From positions 1,892,001 to 1,956,000 of the forward strand of contig NZ_CP069128.1 in NCBI RefSeq assembly GCF_029637485.1: DNA of 64,000 nucleotides. Reading direction: 5' to 3'. Source of the DNA: Sphingomonas sp. LHG3406-1. GTDB lineage: Bacteria; Pseudomonadota; Alphaproteobacteria; Sphingomonadales; Sphingomonadaceae. The notes beneath the pieces are model-generated. The model was not told the DNA's origin and did not search any database. It saw nothing but the letters and a program-made list of their open reading frames with translations. The translations under genes were made by a program, and so were the position numbers. Positions 27,946 to 36,592 of this stretch are shown here, in pieces (position 1 is the stretch's first letter; every line of letters starts with the position of its first letter).

Positions 27946-29522
27946 GGCACCAGCACCGTATCGCGCGCCCGTGCGGCAGTCTTCGGCCAGTCGCGATTGA
28001 AGTGGAGGCCGCGGCTTTCCCGCCGGGCCAGCGCCGAACGGATGATGAGGTCGGCGACCTCGACGAGGTTGCGCAGCTCGATCAGGTCGGGTGTCACCCG
28101 GAAGTGGGCGTAATAATCGGTCACCTCCTGGCGCAGCATGTCGATCCGGCGCTTGGCCCGCTCCAGCCGCTTGGTGGTGCGGACGATGCCGACATAGTTC
28201 CACATGAAACGGCGGATCTCGCCCCAGGTCTGGGCGATGACCACCTCCTCGTCACTGTCGGTAACCCGGCTCTCGTCCCACTCGCGTACCCGGGCGACGG
28301 GCGGCAGCTCGTCCCACCGCCGCAGGATGTCGCCGGCGGCCGCCTCGCCGAACACGAGGCATTCGAGCAGCGAGTTGGACGCGAGGCGGTTGGCGCCGTG
28401 GAGCCCGCTTTCCGTCACCTCGCCGGCGGCATAGAGCCCGGGCGCGTCGGTCCGTCCGGCAAGGTCCACCACCACACCGCCGCAGGTGTAGTGCTGGGCG
28501 GGCACCACCGGGATCGGCCCCTCGGTCATGTCGATGCCGAGGCCGATCAGCTTCTCGTAGATGTTCGGGAAGTGCGCGCGGACGAACTCGGGATCGCGGT
28601 GCGAGATGTCGAGGTGGACAAAATCGAGGCCGTCGCGCTTGATCTCATTGTCGATCGCCCGCGCCACCACGTCGCGCGGGGCAAGCTCGCCGCGCTCGTC
28701 ATAGTCGGGCATGAAGCGGTGGCCGGTGAGCGGATGCTTGAGGATGCCGCCCTCGCCGCGCACCGCCTCGGTGATCAGGAAGTTCTTGGTCTCGAGATGG
28801 TAAAGGCAGGTCGGGTGGAACTGCATCATCTCCATGTTGGAGACCCGGCAGCCCGCGCGCCACGCCATGGCGATGCCGTCGCCGGTCGCGCCACGCGGCG
28901 CGGTCGAATAGAGATAGACCCGGCCCGCCCCGCCGGTGGCGAGGATGGTCGCACGGGCGGTCAGCGTCTCCACCTTCCGGCTCTCGCGGTTGTAGGCGTA
29001 GAGGCCGTGGACGCTTCCGGCTGTCGAGAAGCGCTCCTCATGACGCCCGGTGATGAGGTCGACCGCGACCATGTCGGGCAGCAGCACGATGTTGGGATTG
29101 GCGGCGGCGGCCTTCTCCAGTGCCTGCTGCACCGCCCAGCCGGTGGCGTCGGCGACATGGACGATCCGGCGGTGGCTGTGCCCGCCCTCGCGGGTCAGGT
29201 GGAGCGCGCCGCCCTCTTCCGCGAAGGGCACGCCGAGCTCGATCAGCCGCTGGATGGCGGCGGGTGCCGCGCCCACGACATGCTCGACGACATGGCGGTC
29301 GTTGAGGCCGGCACCGGCGACCATCGTGTCCTCGACATGCGCCTCGAAGCTGTCGCCCTCCTCCAGCACCGCGGCGATCCCGCCCTGTGCCCAGCCGGTC
29401 GCCCCTTCGCCCAACGCTCCCTTGGCGATCACCGCGACGCGGCGGTGGGTCGCAAGGTTGAGCGCGGCCGTCAGCCCGGCCGCGCCCGAGCCGATGATGA
29501 GGACGTCGAAGCTGTGATTCAC
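27942..29522 (-). CDS. nadB: L-aspartate oxidase
   Basis: 526 aa FAD enzyme that makes iminoaspartate, first step of NAD synthesis. Seen: [16 protein letters not shown] (FAD), [13 protein letters not shown], the substrate-binding [39 protein letters not shown] and the conserved [15 protein letters not shown]. The C-terminal helical domain is complete. nadA and nadC are not in the window. Coupled to the upstream ABC ATPase gene by a 4-base overlap. Confidence 0.96.
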   Translation of the reverse strand: MNHSFDVLIIGSGAAGLTAALNLATHRRVAVIAKGALGEGATGWAQGGIAAVLEEGDSFEAHVEDTMVAGAGLNDRHVVEHVVGAAPAAIQRLIELGVPFAEEGGALHLTREGGHSHRRIVHVADATGWAVQQALEKAAAANPNIVLLPDMVAVDLITGRHEERFSTAGSVHGLYAYNRESRKVETLTARATILATGGAGRVYLYSTAPRGATGDGIAMAWRAGCRVSNMEMMQFHPTCLYHLETKNFLITEAVRGEGGILKHPLTGHRFMPDYDERGELAPRDVVARAIDNEIKRDGLDFVHLDISHRDPEFVRAHFPNIYEKLIGLGIDMTEGPIPVVPAQHYTCGGVVVDLAGRTDAPGLYAAGEVTESGLHGANRLASNSLLECLVFGEAAAGDILRRWDELPPVARVREWDESRVTDSDEEVVIAQTWGEIRRFMWNYVGIVRTTKRLERAKRRIDMLRQEVTDYYAHFRVTPDLIELRNLVEVADLIIRSALARRESRGLHFNRDWPKTAARARDTVLVP

Positions 29523-30442
29523 TTCGCCCGCACCAGGCTCAGGAACACATCCTCAAGGTCCGGCTCCTTGGTCACCACGTCGACGATCCCGAGCCCTTCC
29601 CGCTGGAGAGCGGCGATCACCTCGCCTGCGTTCACCTTGTCCTTGGCGAAAGTGATGGCGAGGCTGCGCTCGCCCTGCAGCACCACCTTGTCGAAGCAGA
29701 TATTGGCCGGCACCTCGGCGAGGTCGCGGTCGACCGTCACCACCACATTCTTCTCCTGCGCCCGCGAGAGGAGCGTCGCGGTCGGCTCGTTCGCCACCAC
29801 CTTGCCGTGGTTGATGATGGCGATCCGCTCGCAAAGCTCCTCGGCTTCCTCGAGATAGTGGGTGGTGAGGATGACCGTCGTGCCCGCAGCGTGAAGCTCG
29901 CGCACATATTCCCACAATTGCTGGCGAAGCTCGATGTCGACACCCGCGGTCGGCTCGTCGAGGACCAGGATCGGCGGCGTATGGACCATCGCCTTGGCGA
30001 CCAGCAGCCGCCGCTTCATGCCGCCCGACAGCGTCCGGGCATAGGCATTGGCCTTGTCGGTCAGGCGCATGGCCGCGAGCAGTTCATCGGTCCGCCGTGC
30101 GTTCGTCGGCACGCCGTAGAGCCCGGCCTGGATCTCCAGCGCCTCCTTCGGCGTGAAGAAGGGATCGAACAATATTTCCTGCGGCACGATGCCGATCGAC
30201 AGCTTCGCGTTGCGCGGGTGCCGGTCGATGTCGAAACCCCAGATTGCGACCTTGCCCTCGCTCTTGGAAACGAGGCCGGCAAGAACGTTGATCAGGGTCG
30301 ACTTGCCCGCGCCATTGGGCCCGAGCAGTCCGAAGAACTCGCCCTGCCGGACCTCCAGCGAGACTCCGTCGAGCGCCCGCTTCCCGCCGGCATAGGTCTT
30401 TCCGAGTCCCTCGATTCGGATGGCGGGCTGGTCACTGCTCAT
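29519..30442 (-). CDS. ABC transporter ATP-binding protein (ABC-2 export type)
   Basis: 307 aa single nucleotide-binding domain: Walker [10 protein letters not shown] near residue 41, signature LSGGMKRRL near 138, Walker [11 protein letters not shown] near 157, plus a C-terminal extension (about 230-307) typical of DrrA/NatA-like exporters. It needs a membrane partner, but none is adjacent; the downstream gene is nadB. Transcribed divergently from a DUF4402 gene. Confidence 0.9.
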   Translation of the reverse strand: MSSDQPAIRIEGLGKTYAGGKRALDGVSLEVRQGEFFGLLGPNGAGKSTLINVLAGLVSKSEGKVAIWGFDIDRHPRNAKLSIGIVPQEILFDPFFTPKEALEIQAGLYGVPTNARRTDELLAAMRLTDKANAYARTLSGGMKRRLLVAKAMVHTPPILVLDEPTAGVDIELRQQLWEYVRELHAAGTTVILTTHYLEEAEELCERIAIINHGKVVANEPTATLLSRAQEKNVVVTVDRDLAEVPANICFDKVVLQGERSLAITFAKDKVNAGEVIAALQREGLGIVDVVTKEPDLEDVFLSLVRAK

Positions 30443-30553
30443 AGTAGGATTCGCTTAGCGAGGGCGGTGACGCGGCGAAAGCCGAAGTGGTGAATTGATC
30501 ATTTACCTTACTTGGCAAAGTGGATTTGACGTTAACCCTCCTAAGGCGTGCCG

Positions 30554-31068
30554 ATGCGTTTCGCGGCCCTCCTTGCCTTTCCCCTGCTGTTCGCCGGCGC
30601 CGCGGCGCACGCGCAGCAGGTCGCGCCGCGCTCTGCCGTTCCGCGCGCGGTCGCCAACGCCGCCCTGGTCTTCCCGCTGACGGTCGTCACCAAGGCCAAC
30701 ATGGATTTCGGCTATGTCGCCGTGACCAACGCCGGGACGGCGGTGATCGACCCCGATACCGGCGCGCTGAGCGTTACCGGCGGCGTGATGCGCCTCGGCG
30801 GGCAGCCGCGCCCGGCGTCCTTCATCGGCGCCGCCCGCAACGCAGCGGTGGTGATCATCCGCCTGCCGCGCAATCCGATCACCATCCGGAGGGTCGGCGG
30901 AACCGAGACGATGACCGTCCGCGACTTCACCCTGCAGGGCCAGAGCAAGCGCACTCTGGCGCGCATGGAAGCCTCGAATTCAACGTCGGCGCGACCCTGA
31001 TGGTGGGCGCCAACCAGGTCGAGGGCGTCTATGCCGGTGAGTTCGACGTCACCGTCCAATATCCCTGA
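30554..31068 (+). pseudogene. DUF4402 secreted protein, apparent frameshift
   Basis: A signal peptide (MRFAALLAFPLLFAGAAAHA) and an N-terminal DUF4402 part (NMDFGYVAVTNAGTAVIDP) read in one frame up to about 30964. The conserved C-terminus GSLEFNVGATLMVGANQVEG then EFDVTVQYP continues in the next frame from 30967 to 31068. Without correction the protein ends at 31000 with a nonsense tail. Adding a single base near 30965 restores the whole domain. Either a recent inactivating deletion or a sequencing error. Start ATG 30554 has AAGG 7 bases upstream. Confidence 0.75.
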
Positions 31069-31188
31069 AGCCCGGCGGCCAATCCTTAAGCAACAGGGTT
31101 AAGCCTGTCTTGAGCAGCCTTGGTGAATGGCTGTTGAGGCGCTTACATCCATTTTGGTTGGGTTCAACGACTGTGGGGAACCCGAACA

Positions 31189-31722
31189 ATGCGCTTTACC
31201 TATGCCCTTGCGGCGCTCGCCGCCACCACCGCCTTCGCCGCTCCGGCGTCGGCGCAAAGCTTCACCGCCGACAGCTCGGCCTCGATCCAGGCTCGTGCCC
31301 TGCTGATCCAGCCGGCCACCATCCAGCGGGTGCGTGACCTCAGCTTCGGCACCATCGTCGCCTCGCCGACCGCCACCGGCGTCGTCAGCGTCGATGCCGA
31401 CACCGGCCTCCGCAGCGTCGATCCGGCGCTGACCGGCTCGACTTCGGACGTCGGCAGCAACGGCCGCTTCATCGGCAACGGCCTGCCCGGCCAGGTCGTC
31501 AACCTGCGCGTCAGCTTCCCGAGCCTGCTCACCAACGTGCAGGACGGCAGCCAGGCGGTCGCGTTCACCGGCTCGCTCGATTCGGCCAGCACCGGCCTTA
31601 CCCGCACCATCGGCCTGACCGGCGTCTTCTACGTCGACGTGGGCGGCTCCATCGCCATCGGCCTCAACCAGATGCCCGGCCAGTATGAGGGCACCGTCAC
31701 CATCGACGCCGACTTTCAATAA
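31189..31722 (+). CDS. DUF4402 domain secreted protein
   Basis: 177 aa. Signal peptide ending near PASAQS, then a beta-rich domain with the DUF4402 pattern: LSFGTIVASPTATGVVSVDADTG in the first half and a C-terminal YEGTVTIDADFQ strand. Such proteins resemble pilin/spore-coat-U-type beta-sandwich subunits and are probably extracellular or periplasmic, but no function is established. It follows the frameshifted paralogue by 120 bases, with no usher or chaperone nearby. Confidence 0.8.
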   Translation: MRFTYALAALAATTAFAAPASAQSFTADSSASIQARALLIQPATIQRVRDLSFGTIVASPTATGVVSVDADTGLRSVDPALTGSTSDVGSNGRFIGNGLPGQVVNLRVSFPSLLTNVQDGSQAVAFTGSLDSASTGLTRTIGLTGVFYVDVGGSIAIGLNQMPGQYEGTVTIDADFQ

Positions 31723-31774
31723 GCACCCCACAGCTTATTGATGCGACGGGAGGCGGTTGCTACCTCGACGGGGT

Positions 31775-31969
31775 ATGCAGCCGCCTCCCGAAGTCATTCT
31801 CGTCACCAGCAACGCCGTCCATTGCGACGGCAGCGGCGACATCAGCCCCGCCCTTGGTCATCCGCGGGTGTTCCTGCGAATCGACGAAAAGGGCTTCGTC
31901 GAATGCGGCTATTGCGACCGCCGCTTCGTCCTGAAGGGCGGCCCGGCCGACGACGGCACCGCCGCCTGA
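31775..31969 (+). CDS. zf-CHCC zinc-finger domain protein
   Basis: 64 aa. The spaced ligands C-x-H-type (VHCDG...[11 protein letters not shown]) and CGYC match the zf-CHCC family (PF10276), related to the NDUFS6 subunit of complex I, which binds one zinc. Role in bacteria is unclear. ATG 31775 begins the conserved region; a TTG at 31757 with GGGAGG close upstream is an alternative. Convergent with the Nudix gene, 3 bases apart. Confidence 0.75.
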   Translation: MQPPPEVILVTSNAVHCDGSGDISPALGHPRVFLRIDEKGFVECGYCDRRFVLKGGPADDGTAA

Positions 31970-31972
31970 TTC

Positions 31973-32434
31973 CTACCAGGCGCCGCCGAACGGTCCGCCT
32001 CGCCTGATTTCCTCGATTCGGCGGAGCGTCGCCGGCGATGTCGCCGAGGGGAGCGCATCCATGGCGAAGAAGCGCGCTTCGGCAATCTCGACGGAATCGG
32101 GCATCAGCGGCCCGGCCGTCCATCCGGAATAGAGGCTGATCCGGTCGCGCTTGCCCTCCGCCGCGGACTCGTAGCGGCCGATCAGGGTCAGCTCGACCGC
32201 GTCGATCCCGACTTCCTCGTGCAACTCGCGCTTCGCGGCCGACAACTCGTCCTCACGCAGGCCGGCGCCGCCGCCGGGAAACACCCAGAGCGCGCTGTTG
32301 CCGTAGCTGTTGCGCACCAGCAGCAACGCGCCCGCCTCGTCGAAAAGCGCAATCTTCACCCCCCTCGTGCGCAGGCGGAGAAGGCCGAGCAGGCGGCGGC
32401 GCGCGGACCAGCCGAGCTGAAGCAGGCGGTTCAT
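31973..32434 (-). CDS. Nudix hydrolase
   Basis: 153 aa. The Nudix box fits G-x5-E-x7-REL-x-EE-x-G-I, reading GGAGLRE then DELSAAK then RELHEEVGI (about residues 55-77). It should hydrolyse a nucleoside diphosphate linked to another moiety; the substrate cannot be predicted. The N-terminus is basic and Leu-rich (LLGLLRLRTRGVK). Confidence 0.88.
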   Translation of the reverse strand: MNRLLQLGWSARRRLLGLLRLRTRGVKIALFDEAGALLLVRNSYGNSALWVFPGGGAGLREDELSAAKRELHEEVGIDAVELTLIGRYESAAEGKRDRISLYSGWTAGPLMPDSVEIAEARFFAMDALPSATSPATLRRIEEIRRGGPFGGAW

Positions 32435-32507
32435 TCGGCAAGCCTAGCTGGTCGCGGCGCTCCGCCAAGGGCTGTTTCCGCACGCCGCCCTGCCTATATG
32501 CCATGGC

Positions 32508-33929
32508 ATGACCAGTCCGTCCGATCCCCGCCGCTTCCTCTATTCGGGAGCGCTCGACCCGGACGAGGCCCGCCGCCTCGCCGCCCGTCACTTGTCCGCG
32601 CATGACGATGGCGAGCTTTACCTCCAGTATCGCCGGAGCGAGGCATTCGGCTTCGACGACGGACGACTGAAGACCGCCGACTATCATGTCGGCCAGGGCT
32701 TCGGGCTGCGTGGTGTCAGCGGCGAGGCGACCGCCTTCGCCCACGCCAACGAACTGAGCGCCGCCGCGATCGATCGCGCGGCCGAAACGCTGCGCCTGCT
32801 CACCCCCGGCGGCCGGCTCTCGTCCGCGCCGCCGCGCACCAACCGGGCGCAATATGGCAGCGAGGATCCGTTGGGGCAGCTGCCCTTCGCCGACAAGGTC
32901 GCCCTCTGCCAGAAGATCGACGCCGCCGCCCGGGCCCGCGACCCGCGCGTGGCCCAGGTCAGCGTCGGCCTGCAGGCGAGCTGGAGCGTGGTCGAGATCG
33001 TCCGTGCCGACGGCTTCGTCGCAACCGACATCCGCCCCCTCGTCAGGCTCAACGTGTCGATCGTCGCCGAGCAGGGCGGCAAGCGAGAGATGGGCTTCCA
33101 CGGCCTTGGCGGGCGTTACGACATGGCCCGGCTGTTCGACGAGGCGCAGTGGAACCGCGCCATCGACATCGCGCTCGACCAGGCGCTGGTGAACCTCGAC
33201 TCGGTCGCGGCACCGGCCGGCGAGATGACGGTCGTCTGCGGCCCCGGCTGGCCCGGCGTGCTGCTTCACGAAGCGGTCGGCCATACGCTCGAGGGCGACT
33301 TCAACCGCAAGGGCACCAGCGCCTTTTCCGGCCGCCTCGGGCAGCGGGTGGCGGCGCCGGGCGTCACGGTGGTCGACGACGGGGCGATGCACGAACGTCG
33401 CGGATCGCTGACCATCGACGACGAGGGTACGCCGACCGGCCGCACCACCCTGATCGAGGACGGGATCCTGGTCGGTTATCTCCAGGACCGGCTCAACGCC
33501 CGCCTGATGGGCGTCGCGCCGACCGGCAACGGCCGCCGCGAAAGCTTCGCCCATGCGCCCATGCCGCGCATGACCAACACCTTCATGCTCGGCGGCCGGG
33601 ACGATCCGGACGAACTAGTCGGCCGCGTCAAGGACGGCATCTACGCCAAGAGCTTCGGCGGCGGGCAGGTCGATATCACCAGCGGCAAGTTCGTCTTCTC
33701 CTGCACCGAGGCCTATCGGATCCGCGACGGCAAGCTCGGCGAGCCGCTCAAGGGCGCAACGCTGATCGGCGACGGGCCGACGGTGCTGACAAGGGTCAAG
33801 GGCATCGGCAACGACCTCAAACTCGACGAGGGCGTGGGCATCTGCGGCAAGGCCGGGCAGAGCGTGCCCGCCGGCGTCGGCCAGCCGACCCTGCTGATCG
33901 AAGGGCTGACGGTGGGCGGCACGGCTTGA
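32508..33929 (+). CDS. tldD: Metalloprotease TldD
   Basis: 473 aa. Partner of TldE (PmbA) in a zinc peptidase that trims leader peptides and unfolded peptides. The metal motif HEAVGH begins at His254, followed by TLEGDFNRKGTSAFSG and a C-terminal half with the C-terminal GICGKAGQSVPAGVGQP. TldE is not in the window. Its stop overlaps the TTG start of the DUF2007 gene by 4 bases. Confidence 0.95.
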   Translation: MTSPSDPRRFLYSGALDPDEARRLAARHLSAHDDGELYLQYRRSEAFGFDDGRLKTADYHVGQGFGLRGVSGEATAFAHANELSAAAIDRAAETLRLLTPGGRLSSAPPRTNRAQYGSEDPLGQLPFADKVALCQKIDAAARARDPRVAQVSVGLQASWSVVEIVRADGFVATDIRPLVRLNVSIVAEQGGKREMGFHGLGGRYDMARLFDEAQWNRAIDIALDQALVNLDSVAAPAGEMTVVCGPGWPGVLLHEAVGHTLEGDFNRKGTSAFSGRLGQRVAAPGVTVVDDGAMHERRGSLTIDDEGTPTGRTTLIEDGILVGYLQDRLNARLMGVAPTGNGRRESFAHAPMPRMTNTFMLGGRDDPDELVGRVKDGIYAKSFGGGQVDITSGKFVFSCTEAYRIRDGKLGEPLKGATLIGDGPTVLTRVKGIGNDLKLDEGVGICGKAGQSVPAGVGQPTLLIEGLTVGGTA

Positions 33930-34147
33930 GCCTGGTCGAGATCGCCCGCTTCCACACGCGGGTCGAGGCCGATCTCGCGCGCCTGCTGCTCAACGACAGC
34001 CACATCGAAACCGTGCTGTTCGACACGGAGATGCACAATTATCTCGGCGTCGGCTGGCTCATGCCGGTGCGGCTGATGGGCCTGGAGGAGGATAGCGGAG
34101 ACGCCCTCCGCATCCTCATAGAAGGTGGTCTACTGCCGCCAGGCTGA
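33926..34147 (+). CDS. DUF2007 domain protein
   Basis: 73 aa. Matches the DUF2007 pattern (I-A-R-F-H-T-R-V-E-A-D-L-A-R-L-L-L...V-L-F-D at the start, then G-x-G-W-L-M-P-V-R-L). These small ferredoxin-fold proteins are called putative signal-transducing proteins; no role is known. It starts with TTG at 33926, overlapping the tldD stop (TTGA), since no ATG or GTG lies before the domain. The last 32 bases overlap the convergent TIGR01244 gene. Confidence 0.75.
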   Translation: MSLVEIARFHTRVEADLARLLLNDSHIETVLFDTEMHNYLGVGWLMPVRLMGLEEDSGDALRILIEGGLLPPG

Positions 34148-34529
34148 AGCCTGCCGCGCCGGCGCGCCGCTCCACTTCCTCGCGCGGCACGCCCTGCTCG
34201 CGGCAGGCGACCGCCCAGGCGAGGGTCGAACGCATGCCCGAGCGGCAGAAGGCAAGCATCTTGCCGTCGCCCACCTCGCTCAGCGCCGACACCATTTCCT
34301 CCACCTGCGCCGGGCCCATGCCGCGGGCGATCGGAATGTGCCGATAGTCGATGCCGGCCGCCTCGGCCGCGGCTTCCACCTCGGCGCTGGTCGGCTGCCC
34401 GGGCTCCTCGTCGTCGGGGCGATTGTTGACGATCATGGTGACGCCATGACGCCGCGCCTCTTCCATGTCTTCGGGCCGGATCTGCCCGGATACCAGCACC
34501 TTGTCGTCCAGCGATCGCAGCGCGTTCAT
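34116..34529 (-). CDS. TIGR01244 family phosphatase/sulfurtransferase-like protein
   Basis: 137 aa DSP-PTPase-like domain. The loop FCRSGMRS near residue 95 fits the C-x-x-G-x-R catalytic motif, and the N-terminus (VSGQIRPEDM, TMIVNNRPDDEEPGQP) matches the TIGR01244 family, found alone or fused to beta-lactamase-fold persulfide dioxygenases (Blh). Probable role in sulfide/persulfide handling, inferred from the family. Confidence 0.83.
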   Translation of the reverse strand: MNALRSLDDKVLVSGQIRPEDMEEARRHGVTMIVNNRPDDEEPGQPTSAEVEAAAEAAGIDYRHIPIARGMGPAQVEEMVSALSEVGDGKMLAFCRSGMRSTLAWAVACREQGVPREEVERRAGAAGFSLAAVDHLL

Positions 34530-34619
34530 CGGCCTGTCTCCCCACGTGCGCCGCAGAAGGCGCGGATCGTCTCGAAGCTCTCTTCTAACCCGCCGGGCTG
34601 GGCAAGTCGTGGATATTCC

Positions 34620-36401
34620 CTAGCCCTCGAAGGAAGCTGCACCAGCCGCGACAGCGTCGAGGATGGCCTCGCCATAGCGCTCCAGCTTCGCCGCCCCGAC
34701 CCCCTGCACCCGCCCGAGTTCGGAAAGGCTGGCCGGCCTTGCCGCGGCGATCTCGCGCAGGGTCGAATCATGGAAGATGACGTAGGGCGGCACGCCAGTC
34801 TCCTTCGCCAGCGTGCGGCGGACCTCGCGCAGCGCCTCGAACAGGGGATCGTGCGGATGGTCGGCACCGGCCCCGCCGCCGCGCCGGGCCTTGCGCCGGC
34901 GCGGCGGCGGCAGTGCGACATGCACTTCCTCGCCGCCCTTGAGGATGCCGCGCGCGCCGGGACCGAAGCTGAGCCCGCCATAGGCATCCGCCCGCAGCGC
35001 GTCGCGCGCGATCAGCGCCCGCGCGGTCGGCTGGATCAGCGGCAGCTCGTCGGTGGTGCAGATGCCGAACACGCTCAACTGGTGATGATTGTTGGAGAAG
35101 ACCTTGTCCGTCTCCTTCCCCGCCAGCACGTCGCTGAGGTGCCCGACCCCGAACCGCATCTCGGTGCGGAAGGCCGCAGACAGCAATTTGCGGGCGACCT
35201 CGGTCACGTCGGTCGTCTTCGGCGGCTCGAGGCAATTGTCGCAATTGCCGCACTGCGCAGGCGGATCCTCGCCGAAATGCCGGAGAAGGTGCGCGCGGCG
35301 GCAGCCGGTGGTCTCGACCAGCGCCGCCAGCGCCTGCAGCCGGGCCCGTTCGTCCGCCTGCCGCTCGGCCGGCACCTCGCGCTCGATCCGCTGCCGGGCA
35401 AGGGCGAAGTCGGCTGCCGACCAGAGGAGATGCGCCTCCGCCGGCTCGCCGTCGCGCCCGGCGCGGCCGGTCTCCTGATAATAGGCCTCGATCGACTTGG
35501 GCGTCGCGGCATGGACGACCGTCCGCACGTCCGGCTTGTCGATCCCCATGCCGAAGGCGATGGTCGCGGCCATCACCATCTCTTCCGACGCGACGAAGGT
35601 CGACTGGTTGCCGGCGCGCACCTGCGGGTCGAGCCCGGCATGATAGGGAAGCGCCGGCCGCCCGCTTGCAGCAATCTGCGACGCCAGGCTCTCCGTCTCC
35701 TTCCGGCTTGGCGCATAGACGATGGCAGGGCCCGGCCGCTCCGCCAGCAGCGCCAGCACCTGCCGCCCCGCCTGCTCGCGCGGGCGGATGTGGTAGCGGA
35801 TGTTCGGCCGGTCGAAGCCGGAGATGATCAGCCCGTCTTCCGGGATGCCGAGCTGGACCAGTATGTAGGCGCGGGTGCGCGGGTCAGCGGTGGCGGTCAG
35901 CGCCAGCCGCGGCACTTCCCGGTGGTCGTCGAGCAGCCGGGTCAGCAAGCGATAGTCGGGCCGGAAGTCGTGCCCCCATTCGCTGACGCAATGGGCTTCG
36001 TCGATGGCGATCAGCCCGAGCGGCACCCGGTCGGCCAGCCGGCGGAAGCCGTCGGTCGTCGCCCGTTCCGGCGCCACGTAGAGGAGGTCGAGCTCGCCCG
36101 AGAGGAACCGCCGCACCACCGTGTCGCGGTCGTCCGCGCTGGTCAGCGACGCGGCCTTGATCCCCAGCGCCTCGGCCGACCTTATCTGGTCGTGCATCAG
36201 CGCGATCAGCGGGCTGATCACCAGCGCCGTTCCTTCCAGCGCCAGCGCCGGCAGCTGGTAGCAGAGGCTCTTGCCCGCGCCGGTCGGCATGATCGCCAGC
36301 GTCGGCCGTCCCGCCAGCACCCGGCCTACCACCTCTTCCTGCACGCCGCGGAAGCTGTCGAAGCCGAAGACTGTCTTGAGAAGCTGATGCGGGTCGGTCA
36401 C
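34620..36401 (-). CDS. recQ: ATP-dependent DNA helicase RecQ
   Basis: 593 aa. Helicase core with Walker A PTGAGKSLCYQLPAL near residue 44, DEAHCVSEWGHDFRPDY and QETGRAGRDGEPA; the zinc-binding CxxCxxC (CGNCDNC), winged-helix RQC region and a C-terminal HRDC domain (ELGRVQGVGAAKLERYG) follow. The start is placed at GTG 36401 (AAGG 7 bases upstream); an in-frame TTG at 36464 would add 21 poorly conserved residues. Confidence 0.95.
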   Translation of the reverse strand: MTDPHQLLKTVFGFDSFRGVQEEVVGRVLAGRPTLAIMPTGAGKSLCYQLPALALEGTALVISPLIALMHDQIRSAEALGIKAASLTSADDRDTVVRRFLSGELDLLYVAPERATTDGFRRLADRVPLGLIAIDEAHCVSEWGHDFRPDYRLLTRLLDDHREVPRLALTATADPRTRAYILVQLGIPEDGLIISGFDRPNIRYHIRPREQAGRQVLALLAERPGPAIVYAPSRKETESLASQIAASGRPALPYHAGLDPQVRAGNQSTFVASEEMVMAATIAFGMGIDKPDVRTVVHAATPKSIEAYYQETGRAGRDGEPAEAHLLWSAADFALARQRIEREVPAERQADERARLQALAALVETTGCRRAHLLRHFGEDPPAQCGNCDNCLEPPKTTDVTEVARKLLSAAFRTEMRFGVGHLSDVLAGKETDKVFSNNHHQLSVFGICTTDELPLIQPTARALIARDALRADAYGGLSFGPGARGILKGGEEVHVALPPPRRRKARRGGGAGADHPHDPLFEALREVRRTLAKETGVPPYVIFHDSTLREIAAARPASLSELGRVQGVGAAKLERYGEAILDAVAAGAASFEG

Positions 36402-36474
36402 AGCGCGGCCTTGGCGGTCGGTCCCGAGCCGCGCAACCTTGTATTGAGGATGGGCGCGCGTCAAACGTGCCGGG

Positions 36475-36570
36475 ACGTGCTTCGACTTCGCTCGGCACGA
36501 ACGAACGCCTGGGCACTTCCCTCTCGTTCGTCCTGAGCGGAGCGGCGGAGGCGCGCAGTCGAAGGGCGCT
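36475..36570. repeat. Inverted REP-like pair upstream of the HerA-like gene
   Basis: The left arm GTGCTTCGACTTCGCTCGGC (from 36477) is related in inverse to the right arm CGTTCGTCCTGAGCG (from 36525) through AGTCGAAGGGCGC. The motif TTCGTCCTGAGCGAAGTCGAAG is, from memory, a dispersed repeat in sphingomonads. It lies between the divergent recQ and ATPase genes and gives a misleading upstream extension to the latter frame. Confidence 0.55.
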
Positions 36571-36592
36571 CACCCAAGTTGAACAGAACAGA

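Noticed and set aside
31086..31102. TTAA...TTAA pair as a CtrA site before the DUF4402 gene
   Set aside because: Spacing is 9 bases instead of 7.
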